A stretch of 64,000 bases of DNA from Sinorhizobium sp. RAC02. GTDB lineage: Bacteria; Pseudomonadota; Alphaproteobacteria; Rhizobiales; Rhizobiaceae. Position numbers and translations under genes: made by a program. The stretch lies in NCBI RefSeq assembly GCF_001713395.1, contig NZ_CP016452.1, positions 1,178,001-1,242,000 of the forward strand, given 5' to 3'. Of the stretch, positions 35,862 through 43,442 are shown one piece after another. Every line of letters begins with the position of its first letter. Within the stretch, counting starts at the first letter, position 1. The notes under the pieces were generated by a model, which ran no database searches, was not told the origin of the DNA, and saw only the letters and a list, made by a program, of their open reading frames with translations.

Positions 35862-36497
35862 CTAGACTGTCTCCGAGATTGCCCTCACGAGCGCTTTTGC
35901 AGAGACGGCGCCGGGGTCGAGGTGGCCGAGGGAGCGTTCCCGCAGGCGGGCGGCGCGGCCCTTGGCGGCAACCATCGTGGCAGTCGCGGCCGCTCCGTTG
36001 TCGGCTGCGGCCGTAACGGCGGCCCAGAATTCTTGTTTCGACCGGCCTTCGGCAACCGCCGTGGTGGCGGCTTCTGCGGCGGGCAGCCAGACGTCGAGCA
36101 TCGTCTTGTCGCCGCGCTGCGCCTTGCCGCGGTCGCGAATGCCCTCGGAAATCGCGACCAGCATATCCCGGCAGGCGACGAGGTCGAGTTCGGAGCGCTC
36201 GGCAAGGACCTGGGCGGCGCGGCGAAAGCCCGTCGAATAGAGGGGTCCCGTCGATGCTCCGACCGCGTCAAGGAAGCCGGTTGCCGCCGTCGACATCACC
36301 TCTGAAAGGCTCGCTGTGCCGAGGTCCAGCTTCGCAAGCGCCGCGTTCACGGCCTTGAAGCCGATCGACATGGTGATGCCGTGATCACCATCGCCGATCG
36401 CGCCGTCGAGTTCGGACAGGCGATCCTTTTCCGTCTCGATCACCTGGGACATTCTCTCGAACATCCTGGCGAGAGCCTGTGCCGCATTTTCCGACAT
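35862..36497 (-). CDS. dhaL: DhaL-type kinase nucleotide-binding subunit (pairs with regulator-DhaK fusion)
   Basis: A 211-residue all-helical DhaL protein. LSELDGAIGDGDHG holds the aspartates that bind Mg-nucleotide, GASTGPLYSTGFRRAA is the conserved lid region and RGDKTMLDVWLPA is the third family motif. With a DhaK partner it phosphorylates dihydroxyacetone or related ketoses. No DhaM is encoded nearby, so ATP exchange as in ATP-dependent two-chain kinases (e.g. L-erythrulose kinases) is more probable than PTS phosphotransfer. GGGGAGGAAGAC precedes the ATG; 28 nt follow the stop of the SorC-DhaK fusion. Last gene of the operon. Confidence 0.9.
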   Translation of the reverse strand: MSENAAQALARMFERMSQVIETEKDRLSELDGAIGDGDHGITMSIGFKAVNAALAKLDLGTASLSEVMSTAATGFLDAVGASTGPLYSTGFRRAAQVLAERSELDLVACRDMLVAISEGIRDRGKAQRGDKTMLDVWLPAAEAATTAVAEGRSKQEFWAAVTAAADNGAAATATMVAAKGRAARLRERSLGHLDPGAVSAKALVRAISETV

Positions 36498-36525
36498 GTC
36501 TTCCTCCCCTTGGGCGCACGCGGCC

Positions 36526-38643
36526 TCAGCTCCGAGCCGCCTCGTCCGGTTCAGGTGCGTTGATGGTCAGGATCGCCGACTGGCATGGATAGTGCAGCAG
36601 ATCGGTCAGTTGGCGGTCGAGATGCAGGATCGAGATGGAGGCGCCTGCCATATCCAGCGACGTGCAGTAGTGCCCCACCCAGTTGGCCTCGATTGTGATG
36701 TTCTTGGCGGTAAGCCGCTGCTCCACGCGCCGGAACAGGATGTAGAGCTCCATTAGCGGCGTTGCGCCGAAGGAATTGACCAGCACCGCCACGCGGTCGC
36801 CGGGCTCGGCCTTCATCTCCTTGAAGATGTTGTCCATGATCGTATCGACGATCTCGTCGGCGGTGCGCAGGCGCTCGCGCGACACGCCGGGCTCGCCGTG
36901 GATGCCCATGCCGAGTTCCATGTCATCCGGGCCGATTTCGAAATTGTGCCGCCGTGTCTGCGGCATGGAGCAGGATTCGAGCGCGACGCCGACCGTGAAG
37001 GTGCGGTCGTTGGCCTTGCGGGTGATCGCCTCGCATTCGTCGAGCGTCAGGCCGCGATCACAGGCGGCGCCCGCGACCTTGAAGACGAAGAAATTACCGG
37101 CGACGCCGCGCCGGCCTTCCTTGTCTTCGATCGGCGAAGAAACGATATCGTCGGTGGTGAGGACGGTGCGGACGGGAATGCCCTGTTCCTCGACCAGTTC
37201 GGCTGCCATCTCGAAGTTCATCACGTCGCCGGCATAGTTGCCGTAGACGAAGAGCACCCCGGCGCCACCGGAGGCTGCGACGGCACACTTGGCGATCGGG
37301 TCGGGCGGAGGCGAGGAAAAGATGTTGCCGACGGCCACGGCATCGGCGAGCCCCTTACCGACATAGCCGACAAAACAGGGCTCGTGTCCCGTGCCGCCGC
37401 CGATGACGAGGCCGACCTTGCCGGGGCGGGGGCCGTTGCGTGCGACGAGCGCGCGGCGCGATCCGGTCACGGGTTGCAGATAGAGCTTGTGCGCGGCAAT
37501 CAGGCCGTCGAGCATTTCCTCGACCACGTCGTTGGGATTGTTGAGGAATTTCTTGACATGCGTGCGGTAGGCATTGGCGATGGGCGCGCTTTTCTGCCGT
37601 TGCGAAAGCTTGCTGTCGAGGCTTGTCACACCATCGGCGCGCAGGATGCCGGCGCCCGTCGCCGCATCCGTCACCAGCACGTTGACATAGCCGCCGCGCA
37701 GGGCCGCCAGCAGTGCCGGCACCTTGTCGAAACCGCCGGCGACGGCGACGCGGGTGCCGATGCCGCGCAGCATCTCCAGCGACATGCCGATCGTGCGATC
37801 ATCGAGGGGGCCACCGACCGGGCGGCCGCGCTCATCGATGAAACGTCCGGCCAGCACACCCGCCGCGCCCTTGGCGAGATAGTGCTGCAGCGGCACGGAT
37901 TCGAAGAATCCGCTGGTGTGGATCGTCGAGTTTGGCCGGAGCGACGATATGCCGAAGACAATGCGGTTGGCCCGCGCGAGCGTGTCGAACTGCTCGCGGA
38001 TCAGCGGCTCGGCAAGCAACATGCGCTGCATTTCGGCAGACGCGACGACGGCGGGTGCCGTGATGTTGACGCAGCGCGCCGAGATCGCCCGCGCGACGGC
38101 GGCGGTGGTGAGTTCCGGCGTATAGGCGAAGCTTGCCGTGGTGCCGCCGGTTGCCTGCACGACCGTCACGTCCTGCAAGGCTCCCACTTCCAGATGCTCG
38201 CCGACCGAGAGGATCGTGCGGCCCCAGGCGACGGCGAGCGTGTCGCCGGACTTGATCATCTTGGCAAGCGCCTGCGCGCCCGCCGCACCCAGCCGGCCGA
38301 TCAGTGGCCGCGTGTTGTCGTCATTGGGTACGACCAGGCAATCCGACAGGCCGAAATGGCGCTTCAGTTCCTGCGCGATGGTGAGCGATGCAAGCCGCGC
38401 GGGCTCGATGGAGATGTTGACGATGCCTTTTTCGCGAGCGTCGGCGAGGTAGCTGTTGACGGTGGCGCGCGACACACCCATCGCCTCGGCGATCTCGCCC
38501 TGCGTCATGCCGTCTTCGTAGTAGAGCCAGCAGGCCCAGACATAGGGGTCGTCGCCATAGCGCAGCGGTATCGAATCCACGCCTTCCGGCCCGTTCGCCC
38601 GGCCGATGCCGCCTTTGCGCGGCGAGGAAGTCTTGATTGCCAT
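36526..38643 (-). CDS. SorC-type transcriptional regulator fused to a DhaK kinase domain
   Basis: A 705-residue polypeptide with two full modules. Residues 30-75 hold a SorC/DeoR-like helix-turn-helix (DGMTQGEIAEAMGVSRATVN), and 85-340 a SorC sugar-binding domain with GDTLAVAWGRT and VLAGRFIDERG. From about 363 to 695 it is a complete DhaK: VGLVIGGGTGHEPCF, FVYGNYAGDVMNFEMA, and GMGIHGEPG in which His582 matches the histidine that forms the hemiaminal with dihydroxyacetone in DhaK. The joint is in one frame with no overlap or slip signal. Separate regulators and kinases are the norm. I infer a regulator that may sense or phosphorylate the same ketose. The ATG of MAIKTSSPRK is preceded by a distant AAGGGGA, so translation may be weak. 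Confidence 0.9.
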   Translation of the reverse strand: MAIKTSSPRKGGIGRANGPEGVDSIPLRYGDDPYVWACWLYYEDGMTQGEIAEAMGVSRATVNSYLADAREKGIVNISIEPARLASLTIAQELKRHFGLSDCLVVPNDDNTRPLIGRLGAAGAQALAKMIKSGDTLAVAWGRTILSVGEHLEVGALQDVTVVQATGGTTASFAYTPELTTAAVARAISARCVNITAPAVVASAEMQRMLLAEPLIREQFDTLARANRIVFGISSLRPNSTIHTSGFFESVPLQHYLAKGAAGVLAGRFIDERGRPVGGPLDDRTIGMSLEMLRGIGTRVAVAGGFDKVPALLAALRGGYVNVLVTDAATGAGILRADGVTSLDSKLSQRQKSAPIANAYRTHVKKFLNNPNDVVEEMLDGLIAAHKLYLQPVTGSRRALVARNGPRPGKVGLVIGGGTGHEPCFVGYVGKGLADAVAVGNIFSSPPPDPIAKCAVAASGGAGVLFVYGNYAGDVMNFEMAAELVEEQGIPVRTVLTTDDIVSSPIEDKEGRRGVAGNFFVFKVAGAACDRGLTLDECEAITRKANDRTFTVGVALESCSMPQTRRHNFEIGPDDMELGMGIHGEPGVSRERLRTADEIVDTIMDNIFKEMKAEPGDRVAVLVNSFGATPLMELYILFRRVEQRLTAKNITIEANWVGHYCTSLDMAGASISILHLDRQLTDLLHYPCQSAILTINAPEPDEAARS

Positions 38644-38712
38644 CAGTTTCGCCGGTCCCCTTCTGGCGGCGAAGATGAAAGCAATGCCACCGGTTTGCAA
38701 CCTGCCTTCATC

Positions 38713-38754
38713 AAAAAAGCGGTGCGCGGCCCGTCACGAAGGACAAGGCCGCGC
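38713..38754 (-). terminator. Intrinsic terminator between dhaL and the regulator-kinase gene
   Basis: On the minus strand GCGCGGCC and GGCCGCGC form an 8-bp stem with a 15-nt loop, and the sequence continues ACCGC followed by six T residues. It divides the operon, so the fusion gene and last dhaL would be made by read-through or by an internal promoter. Confidence 0.7.
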
Positions 38755-38793
38755 TTCCTGGGAGGAACGCGCAAATTCCGGGCGTCACGAATG

Positions 38794-39435
38794 TCAGGTC
38801 AGCCGCGCGCGCGCGCCGTCGGACAATTCCTTGAGAATGATGGCGCAGGAGGTTGCTCCAGCATCCAGCACGCCGAGCGACCGTTCGCCGAGGCGGCTGG
38901 CGCGGCCGATTTTTGCGACCAGATCGATCGTCGAGTCGCGGCCGGCTTCGGCGGCGGCAACCAGGGCTTCCAGCGCGTCGCCGAACGATTTGCCTTCGGC
39001 CGTGGCCTTGTCGAACGCCTCGACGGCCGGAACGAGCGTGTCGATCAGCGTCTTGTCGCCGACCTTGGCGGAGCCGATCGACTGGATGCCGGCCAGGCCC
39101 GCATGCAGCATCTTGCTGTAGGCCGCGGCGTCGATCTTTTCGACACCCTCGATCGTCTCGGCAAATTCGGTGAACATCACGCCGTAGAGCGGGCCCATCG
39201 AGCCGCCGATCTCCGTCATCAGCACGGTGCCGAGCGTATCGAGGGATTCGGCGAGCGGGGCGTTTTTACCCTTTAGCCGTTCCGCCGCCATGGCAAAACC
39301 CTTGGCCATGTTCACGCCGTGATCGCCATCGCCGATCTTGCCGTCGATCTCGCTGAGATAGGCGCGGTTCTCGACGATCCGCTCTGCCATCGACAGAACG
39401 ATGGCGCCGGAGGATGCGTTGTCGAAAGTCTGCAT
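38794..39435 (-). CDS. dhaL: DhaL-type kinase nucleotide-binding subunit
   Basis: A 213-residue DhaL protein with LSEIDGKIGDGDHGVNMAKGF (metal-nucleotide aspartates), GGSMGPLYGVMF and KVGDKTLIDTLVPA. It is only moderately similar to the DhaL encoded 2.3 kb downstream, so the two are not a recent duplication. It follows dhaK by 15 nt with GAGGACGACC before its ATG and should form the first DhaK-DhaL kinase with it. Confidence 0.9.
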   Translation of the reverse strand: MQTFDNASSGAIVLSMAERIVENRAYLSEIDGKIGDGDHGVNMAKGFAMAAERLKGKNAPLAESLDTLGTVLMTEIGGSMGPLYGVMFTEFAETIEGVEKIDAAAYSKMLHAGLAGIQSIGSAKVGDKTLIDTLVPAVEAFDKATAEGKSFGDALEALVAAAEAGRDSTIDLVAKIGRASRLGERSLGVLDAGATSCAIILKELSDGARARLT

Positions 39436-39450
39436 AGGGTCGTCCTCCGG

Positions 39451-40443
39451 TTACAGGATGATCGTGCACCGCGTCTCGACATCGAGCAGCGGCTTGAGGT
39501 CTTCGTCGAGCGCCATGACGGTGAGCGTCGCGCCGACCATTTCCAGCGAGGTGAAGTAGTTGCCGATCCAGGTCTTGACGATCTTCAGGCCGCGGGCCGA
39601 AATCTCGCTCTCGATCGTGTCGTTGAGGATGTAGAGTTCGTTGAGCGGCGTGGCGCCGAGGCCCGAGACAAGCACGGCGACTTCGGTGCCCTGCGGCAGG
39701 TTATGATCGTCGAGCACGATCTTCACCATGTCCTTGGCGACCTCGTCTGCCGTCTTCAGTGCTTCGACACGAACGCCCGGTTCGCCATGGTGGCCGATGC
39801 CGACTTCCATCGTGCCGGGCTCGATCTGGAAGTTCGGATGGCCGACGGCCGGCAGCGTGCAGGGGCCGAGGCCGACGCCGATCGAGCGGCAGTTGTCGAT
39901 TGCCTTCTGGGCGGTGGCGCGCACCTCCTCGAGGCTGGCGCCGGTCGCGGCCTTCGCGCCGCCCATCTTCCACATGAAGATTTCACCGGCAACGCCACGG
40001 CGTTTCTCGCGCTCTTCGGGCGGGGCGGAGCAGACGTCGTCGTTGGCGACAACAGTTGCCACGTCGATGCCGGCCTTGGCGGCGAGCTTCATCGCCATCT
40101 TCACGTTCATGTTGTCGCCGGCATAGTTGCCGTAGAGCACAACGACGCCCTTGCCGCCGTTGGCTTCGCGGATGGCATCGTAGAAGCTCTTGGCTGTCGG
40201 CGAAGAGAAGAGTTCACCGACGGCGACCGCATCGAGCATGTTCTTGCCCGTATAGCCGATGAAGGCCGGCTCGTGTCCGGAGCCGCCGCCGGTCACCACG
40301 CCGACCTTGCCGGCAAAGGGGGCATCCTTGGCGACGATGACGCGCGGGTTTTCCGCGACGCGCACGATGTCCGAATGCGCCTTCACGAACCCCTTGACGG
40401 TATCCTCGACCACCAGGTCCGGATCGTTGATGAAACGCTGCAT
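39451..40443 (-). CDS. dhaK: DhaK-type ketose kinase substrate-binding subunit
   Basis: A 330-residue DhaK. GVVTGGGSGHEPAFIGY (49-64), VVLYGNYAGDNMN (101-113) and GIGHHGEPG (215-223) are the family motifs; His219 corresponds to the covalent substrate histidine of E. coli DhaK. The stand-alone protein ends directly after the K domain, so its phosphate donor is bound by the DhaL encoded next. The gene follows an SDR dehydrogenase, and I infer phosphorylation of the ketose product of that enzyme, for example erythrulose or dihydroxyacetone. The isomerases needed afterwards are not in the window. Confidence 0.92.
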   Translation of the reverse strand: MQRFINDPDLVVEDTVKGFVKAHSDIVRVAENPRVIVAKDAPFAGKVGVVTGGGSGHEPAFIGYTGKNMLDAVAVGELFSSPTAKSFYDAIREANGGKGVVVLYGNYAGDNMNVKMAMKLAAKAGIDVATVVANDDVCSAPPEEREKRRGVAGEIFMWKMGGAKAATGASLEEVRATAQKAIDNCRSIGVGLGPCTLPAVGHPNFQIEPGTMEVGIGHHGEPGVRVEALKTADEVAKDMVKIVLDDHNLPQGTEVAVLVSGLGATPLNELYILNDTIESEISARGLKIVKTWIGNYFTSLEMVGATLTVMALDEDLKPLLDVETRCTIIL

Positions 40444-40478
40444 GGTAACTCCTCAAAACTGCGCGAGCCGGTCAGGGC

Positions 40479-41252
40479 TCAAAGAATGGTGTAACCACCG
40501 TCGATCAGAAGATCGGCGCCGTTGATCATGTCGGCACCCGGCGAGGCCAGGAACACCGCGGCGGCGGCGATCTCTTCCGGGAAGGCGAAACGGCCGGTCG
40601 GGATGCGCTTCTTGGCGTTTTCACCCTTTTCGCCGGCCCAGGCCGCCTTGCCGAGCTCCGTCAGCACGATGGTGGGGGAAATGGTGTTGACCGTGATGCC
40701 GTGTTTGCCCCATTCGGCGGCAAAGGTCTTGGACATGCCGATGACACCGAACTTGGACGCGCAATAGGCGACATGCTCTTCGATCGCGACGGAACCGGCC
40801 TGCGAGGCTAGATTGACGATCTTGCCGCCTTTTCCGGCGGCAATCATCTTGCGGCCGACAGCCTGCGTGATGAGGAAGCTGCCCTTCAGGTTGATGTCGA
40901 TCGTCCTGTCCCACTGGATGAGTGTAAGGTCTTCAGCCGGCGCAAGTGCTACGATGCCGGCGCTGTTGACCGCAATGTCGATACCGCCGAAGGCGGCGAC
41001 CACGTCATCGACCGCTTTCTGCACGGACGCGGCATCCGCCACGTCGCAAACGAAAGGCCTTGCCGAGCCACCGAGTTCATCCGCCTTCGCCTTGGCGATG
41101 TCGGCATTGATGTCGAGCACGGCGATCTTCGCACCCTTCGATGCAAAGGCAGCGGCGATGGCCGCGCCGATGCCGGAAGCGCCGCCGGTGACGAGCGCGA
41201 CCTTGCCGTCGAGCGGGAAGTTGAGGTCGATATGCGGAGGGGTATCGGTCAT
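40479..41252 (-). CDS. Short-chain polyol dehydrogenase (SDR)
   Basis: A 257-residue classical SDR: TGGASGIG at 22-29, NSAG at the end of strand 4 and YCASK active site. An Asp at the end of strand 2 (AVLDIN) indicates NAD. The N-terminal extension before the core (MTDTPPHIDLNFPLDGKVALVTG) resembles D-threitol/galactitol-type polyol dehydrogenases, which in mycobacteria are encoded beside erythrulose (DhaK-type) kinases. It likely oxidises the imported polyol to a ketose. It precedes dhaK by 35 nt. Confidence 0.87.
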   Translation of the reverse strand: MTDTPPHIDLNFPLDGKVALVTGGASGIGAAIAAAFASKGAKIAVLDINADIAKAKADELGGSARPFVCDVADAASVQKAVDDVVAAFGGIDIAVNSAGIVALAPAEDLTLIQWDRTIDINLKGSFLITQAVGRKMIAAGKGGKIVNLASQAGSVAIEEHVAYCASKFGVIGMSKTFAAEWGKHGITVNTISPTIVLTELGKAAWAGEKGENAKKRIPTGRFAFPEEIAAAAVFLASPGADMINGADLLIDGGYTIL

Positions 41253-41280
41253 CGGTCTGGCTTTCAGCGATTGGGTGGAA

Positions 41281-41301
41281 CGGGGCGGCGTCGCCGCCCC
41301 G
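41281..41301. other. Hairpin between the binding-protein and dehydrogenase genes
   Basis: CGGGGCGG and CCGCCCCG pair perfectly around a 5-nt loop, 11 nt beyond the binding-protein stop. No T-run. Such hairpins after binding-protein genes commonly protect the upstream mRNA and lower downstream expression. Confidence 0.5.
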
Positions 41302-41312
41302 CATGTCATTCG

Positions 41313-42299
41313 TTACTTGCGCAGTTCCAGGAGCTTATCGACATTTTCGGTCGTGACCGGCGTCCACGGAACATTGTATTCCTTGTCCTTGCCGTCGTTG
41401 AACGCCATGTCGGGATACTGCGCCCAGATGTCCGACTGCGGCTTGTAGTCACCCTTTTTAGCATGGAGGATCGCGAGGTCGAGGGCACCCTGCGCCTGGG
41501 CACGGGCGTCCTGCAGGATCGAGGTCATCGTGCCTTCCTTGACGGCGCTGAGTGCGTCCGTGATGCCATCGATACCGGCGATGGCGAAGTCTTCAGGCTT
41601 GAGGCCGGCGGCCTTGATCGCCTCGATCGCGCCGAGCGCCATCTCGTCGTTCTGGCCGATGACGCCGTTGATCTGGCCGGAATGCGAGGTCAACCAGTTT
41701 TCCATCAGCGTCTGGGCTTCGGCACGCGACCAGTTGGCCGTCTGCTGTTCCAGAACCTTGACGTCCGGGCACTCGGCAAGCGCCTTCTTGTTGCCTTCAA
41801 GGCGGGAGATCTGCGCCGACTGGCCGATCGGGCCTTCGATGATGACGACGTTGCCCTTGCAGCCGATCTTGTCGAGCACGGTCTTGGCTTCCATGTAGCC
41901 GGAGATCGTATCGTCGGAGCCGACATAGGCGGTGAGCAGGTCGGAGTTTACGCGGGTGTTGGAGCCGACGACCGGAATGCCGGCGTCATGGGCGGCCTGC
42001 ACGGCGGTGGCGCCGGCTTCGATGTCGATCGGCACGAATATGATCGCGTTGAATTTTTGGGTGATCATCGTGTTGAACTGTTCCTGCTGGACCAGCGCGT
42101 CGTAGCGGCCGTCGAAGACCGTCAGTTCGACTTCGCCGTTCTTCACGGCCGGATGTTCTTCGAGGGCGGCGGACCAGATCTGCATGAATTCCGCATTCAG
42201 ACCATAGGGGGCCGCGCCGATCTTCAGCTTTTCCTGGGCCATGGCGGACGAGGCGAGCAGCACCGTCGCAGAGGCAAGGGCGATCATCAGTTTCTTCAT
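41313..42299 (-). CDS. Periplasmic sugar/polyol-binding protein (RbsB-like)
   Basis: A 328-residue exported protein: signal peptide to about residue 21 (SSAMAQ), mature fold of the Peripla_BP_4 type with KIGAAPYGLNAEF, a hinge region DGRYDALVQQEQFN and IFVPIDIEAGATAVQAAHDAGIPVV. It captures substrate for the RbsC/RbsA-like pair encoded upstream. In this operon the binding-protein gene comes third rather than first. AAAGGAGGAGAATGTC before the ATG is a very strong ribosome site, which suits the stoichiometric excess such proteins need. Confidence 0.9.
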   Translation of the reverse strand: MKKLMIALASATVLLASSAMAQEKLKIGAAPYGLNAEFMQIWSAALEEHPAVKNGEVELTVFDGRYDALVQQEQFNTMITQKFNAIIFVPIDIEAGATAVQAAHDAGIPVVGSNTRVNSDLLTAYVGSDDTISGYMEAKTVLDKIGCKGNVVIIEGPIGQSAQISRLEGNKKALAECPDVKVLEQQTANWSRAEAQTLMENWLTSHSGQINGVIGQNDEMALGAIEAIKAAGLKPEDFAIAGIDGITDALSAVKEGTMTSILQDARAQAQGALDLAILHAKKGDYKPQSDIWAQYPDMAFNDGKDKEYNVPWTPVTTENVDKLLELRK

Positions 42300-42352
42300 G
42301 ACATTCTCCTCCTTTGAGAATTCAGGCTGCCTTTTGGCAAGCCGTTTCGACG

Positions 42353-42371
42353 ACGGGCGCGGGGCGCCCGT
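42353..42371. other. Hairpin upstream of the binding-protein gene
   Basis: ACGGGCGC and GCGCCCGT form a perfect 8-bp stem with loop GGG just after the permease stop. It may stabilise the binding-protein mRNA or its 5' end. Confidence 0.45.
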
Positions 42372-42381
42372 ATTTCGGGGC

Positions 42382-43404
42382 TCAGGCGCCCTGATTGCGT
42401 TTCTGGTCGAGCATCACGGCGCCGACGATGAGCGCGCCCTTGAGGACCTGCTGGTAGTAGGATTGGATCCCCATCAGATCGAGGCCGTTGTTCATGACGC
42501 CGATGATGAGGGCGCCGATGAGGGTGCCGGTTACCCGGCCGACGCCGCCCGACAGGCTGGTGCCACCGATCACGACCGCTGCGATGGCGTCGAGTTCGTA
42601 GGCGATGCCGGCCTGTGGCAGGGCGGAGCCCGTTCGCGCCGAGAGGATCATGCCGGCGAGGCCGGAGAGTGCGCCCGAGATCACATAAACGAGGAAGCGG
42701 ATGCGCGTGACGTTGAGGCCGGAGGTCTTGGCGGCATGCGGGTTGCCGCCGACGGCGTAGATGTAGCGGCCGAAGCGCGTGCGGGTCAGCACCCACCAGG
42801 AGACCAGGAAGACGACAGCGAGCAGGATGACCGGCATCGGAATGCCGAGGATGTTACCGGTGCCGATCCAGCGGAATTCCGGTGTCAGCGCCGGGACCGG
42901 CCGCCCGCCGCCATAGATGAGTGTCGCGCCGCGCGCCGCCGACAACATGCCGAGCGTCGCGACAAAGGCTGGCACGGAGAAGCGCGAGACGATGAAGCCG
43001 ACCAGCGCACCGCAGCAGACGCCGACGAGGATGCCGACCGCAAGCGCCACGACCATCGGGTAGGGCGCGCCGGCAATGCCGGCCGTGGCCGAGCTGGTGA
43101 CGAAGCTGGCGCTGACCATGCCGGCGAGCGCCACGACCGAGCCGACCGAAAGGTCGATGCCGCGGGTCAGGATGACGAAGGTCATGCCGATCGCGAGAAC
43201 GCCGTTGATCGACGTCTGGAGCAGCACGTTGGAGATGTTGCCCGGCGTCAGGAAGAACTCGTTCGACAGGGCAAGAACGGCGACCAGCAGCAGGAAGGCG
43301 AGAAAGATGCCATATTCCTGCAGGATCAGCCGGCGGCGATCGGCGTTCAGCCAGGTGCTGGAGGTCTTGTTCTCTAAGCTGGACACGGTGTCACCTCTTG
43401 CCAT
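42382..43404 (-). CDS. Sugar/polyol ABC transporter permease (RbsC-like)
   Basis: A 340-residue inner-membrane permease of the BPD_transp_2 family with about ten helices. NISNVLLQTSINGVLAIGMTFVILTRGIDLSVGS is the family signature in the N-terminal half (given here only as motif name), and the coupling region GGNPHAAKTSGLNVTR and GGTSLSGGVGRVTGT are present. It would form a homodimer with the tandem ATPase encoded 38 nt upstream. Confidence 0.92.
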   Translation of the reverse strand: MARGDTVSSLENKTSSTWLNADRRRLILQEYGIFLAFLLLVAVLALSNEFFLTPGNISNVLLQTSINGVLAIGMTFVILTRGIDLSVGSVVALAGMVSASFVTSSATAGIAGAPYPMVVALAVGILVGVCCGALVGFIVSRFSVPAFVATLGMLSAARGATLIYGGGRPVPALTPEFRWIGTGNILGIPMPVILLAVVFLVSWWVLTRTRFGRYIYAVGGNPHAAKTSGLNVTRIRFLVYVISGALSGLAGMILSARTGSALPQAGIAYELDAIAAVVIGGTSLSGGVGRVTGTLIGALIIGVMNNGLDLMGIQSYYQQVLKGALIVGAVMLDQKRNQGA

Positions 43405-43442
43405 GCGGGTTGGATGCTTGCGGCGGTCGTCGGGTCTTCAAT

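Noticed and set aside
36898..39276. Very long open frame (792 codons) antisense to the regulator-kinase and dhaL genes
   Set aside because: It mirrors the codon periodicity of the real minus-strand genes, is rich in Asp/Arg/Gly/His/Val without any domain, and spans two genes and a terminator; a GC3-driven shadow.
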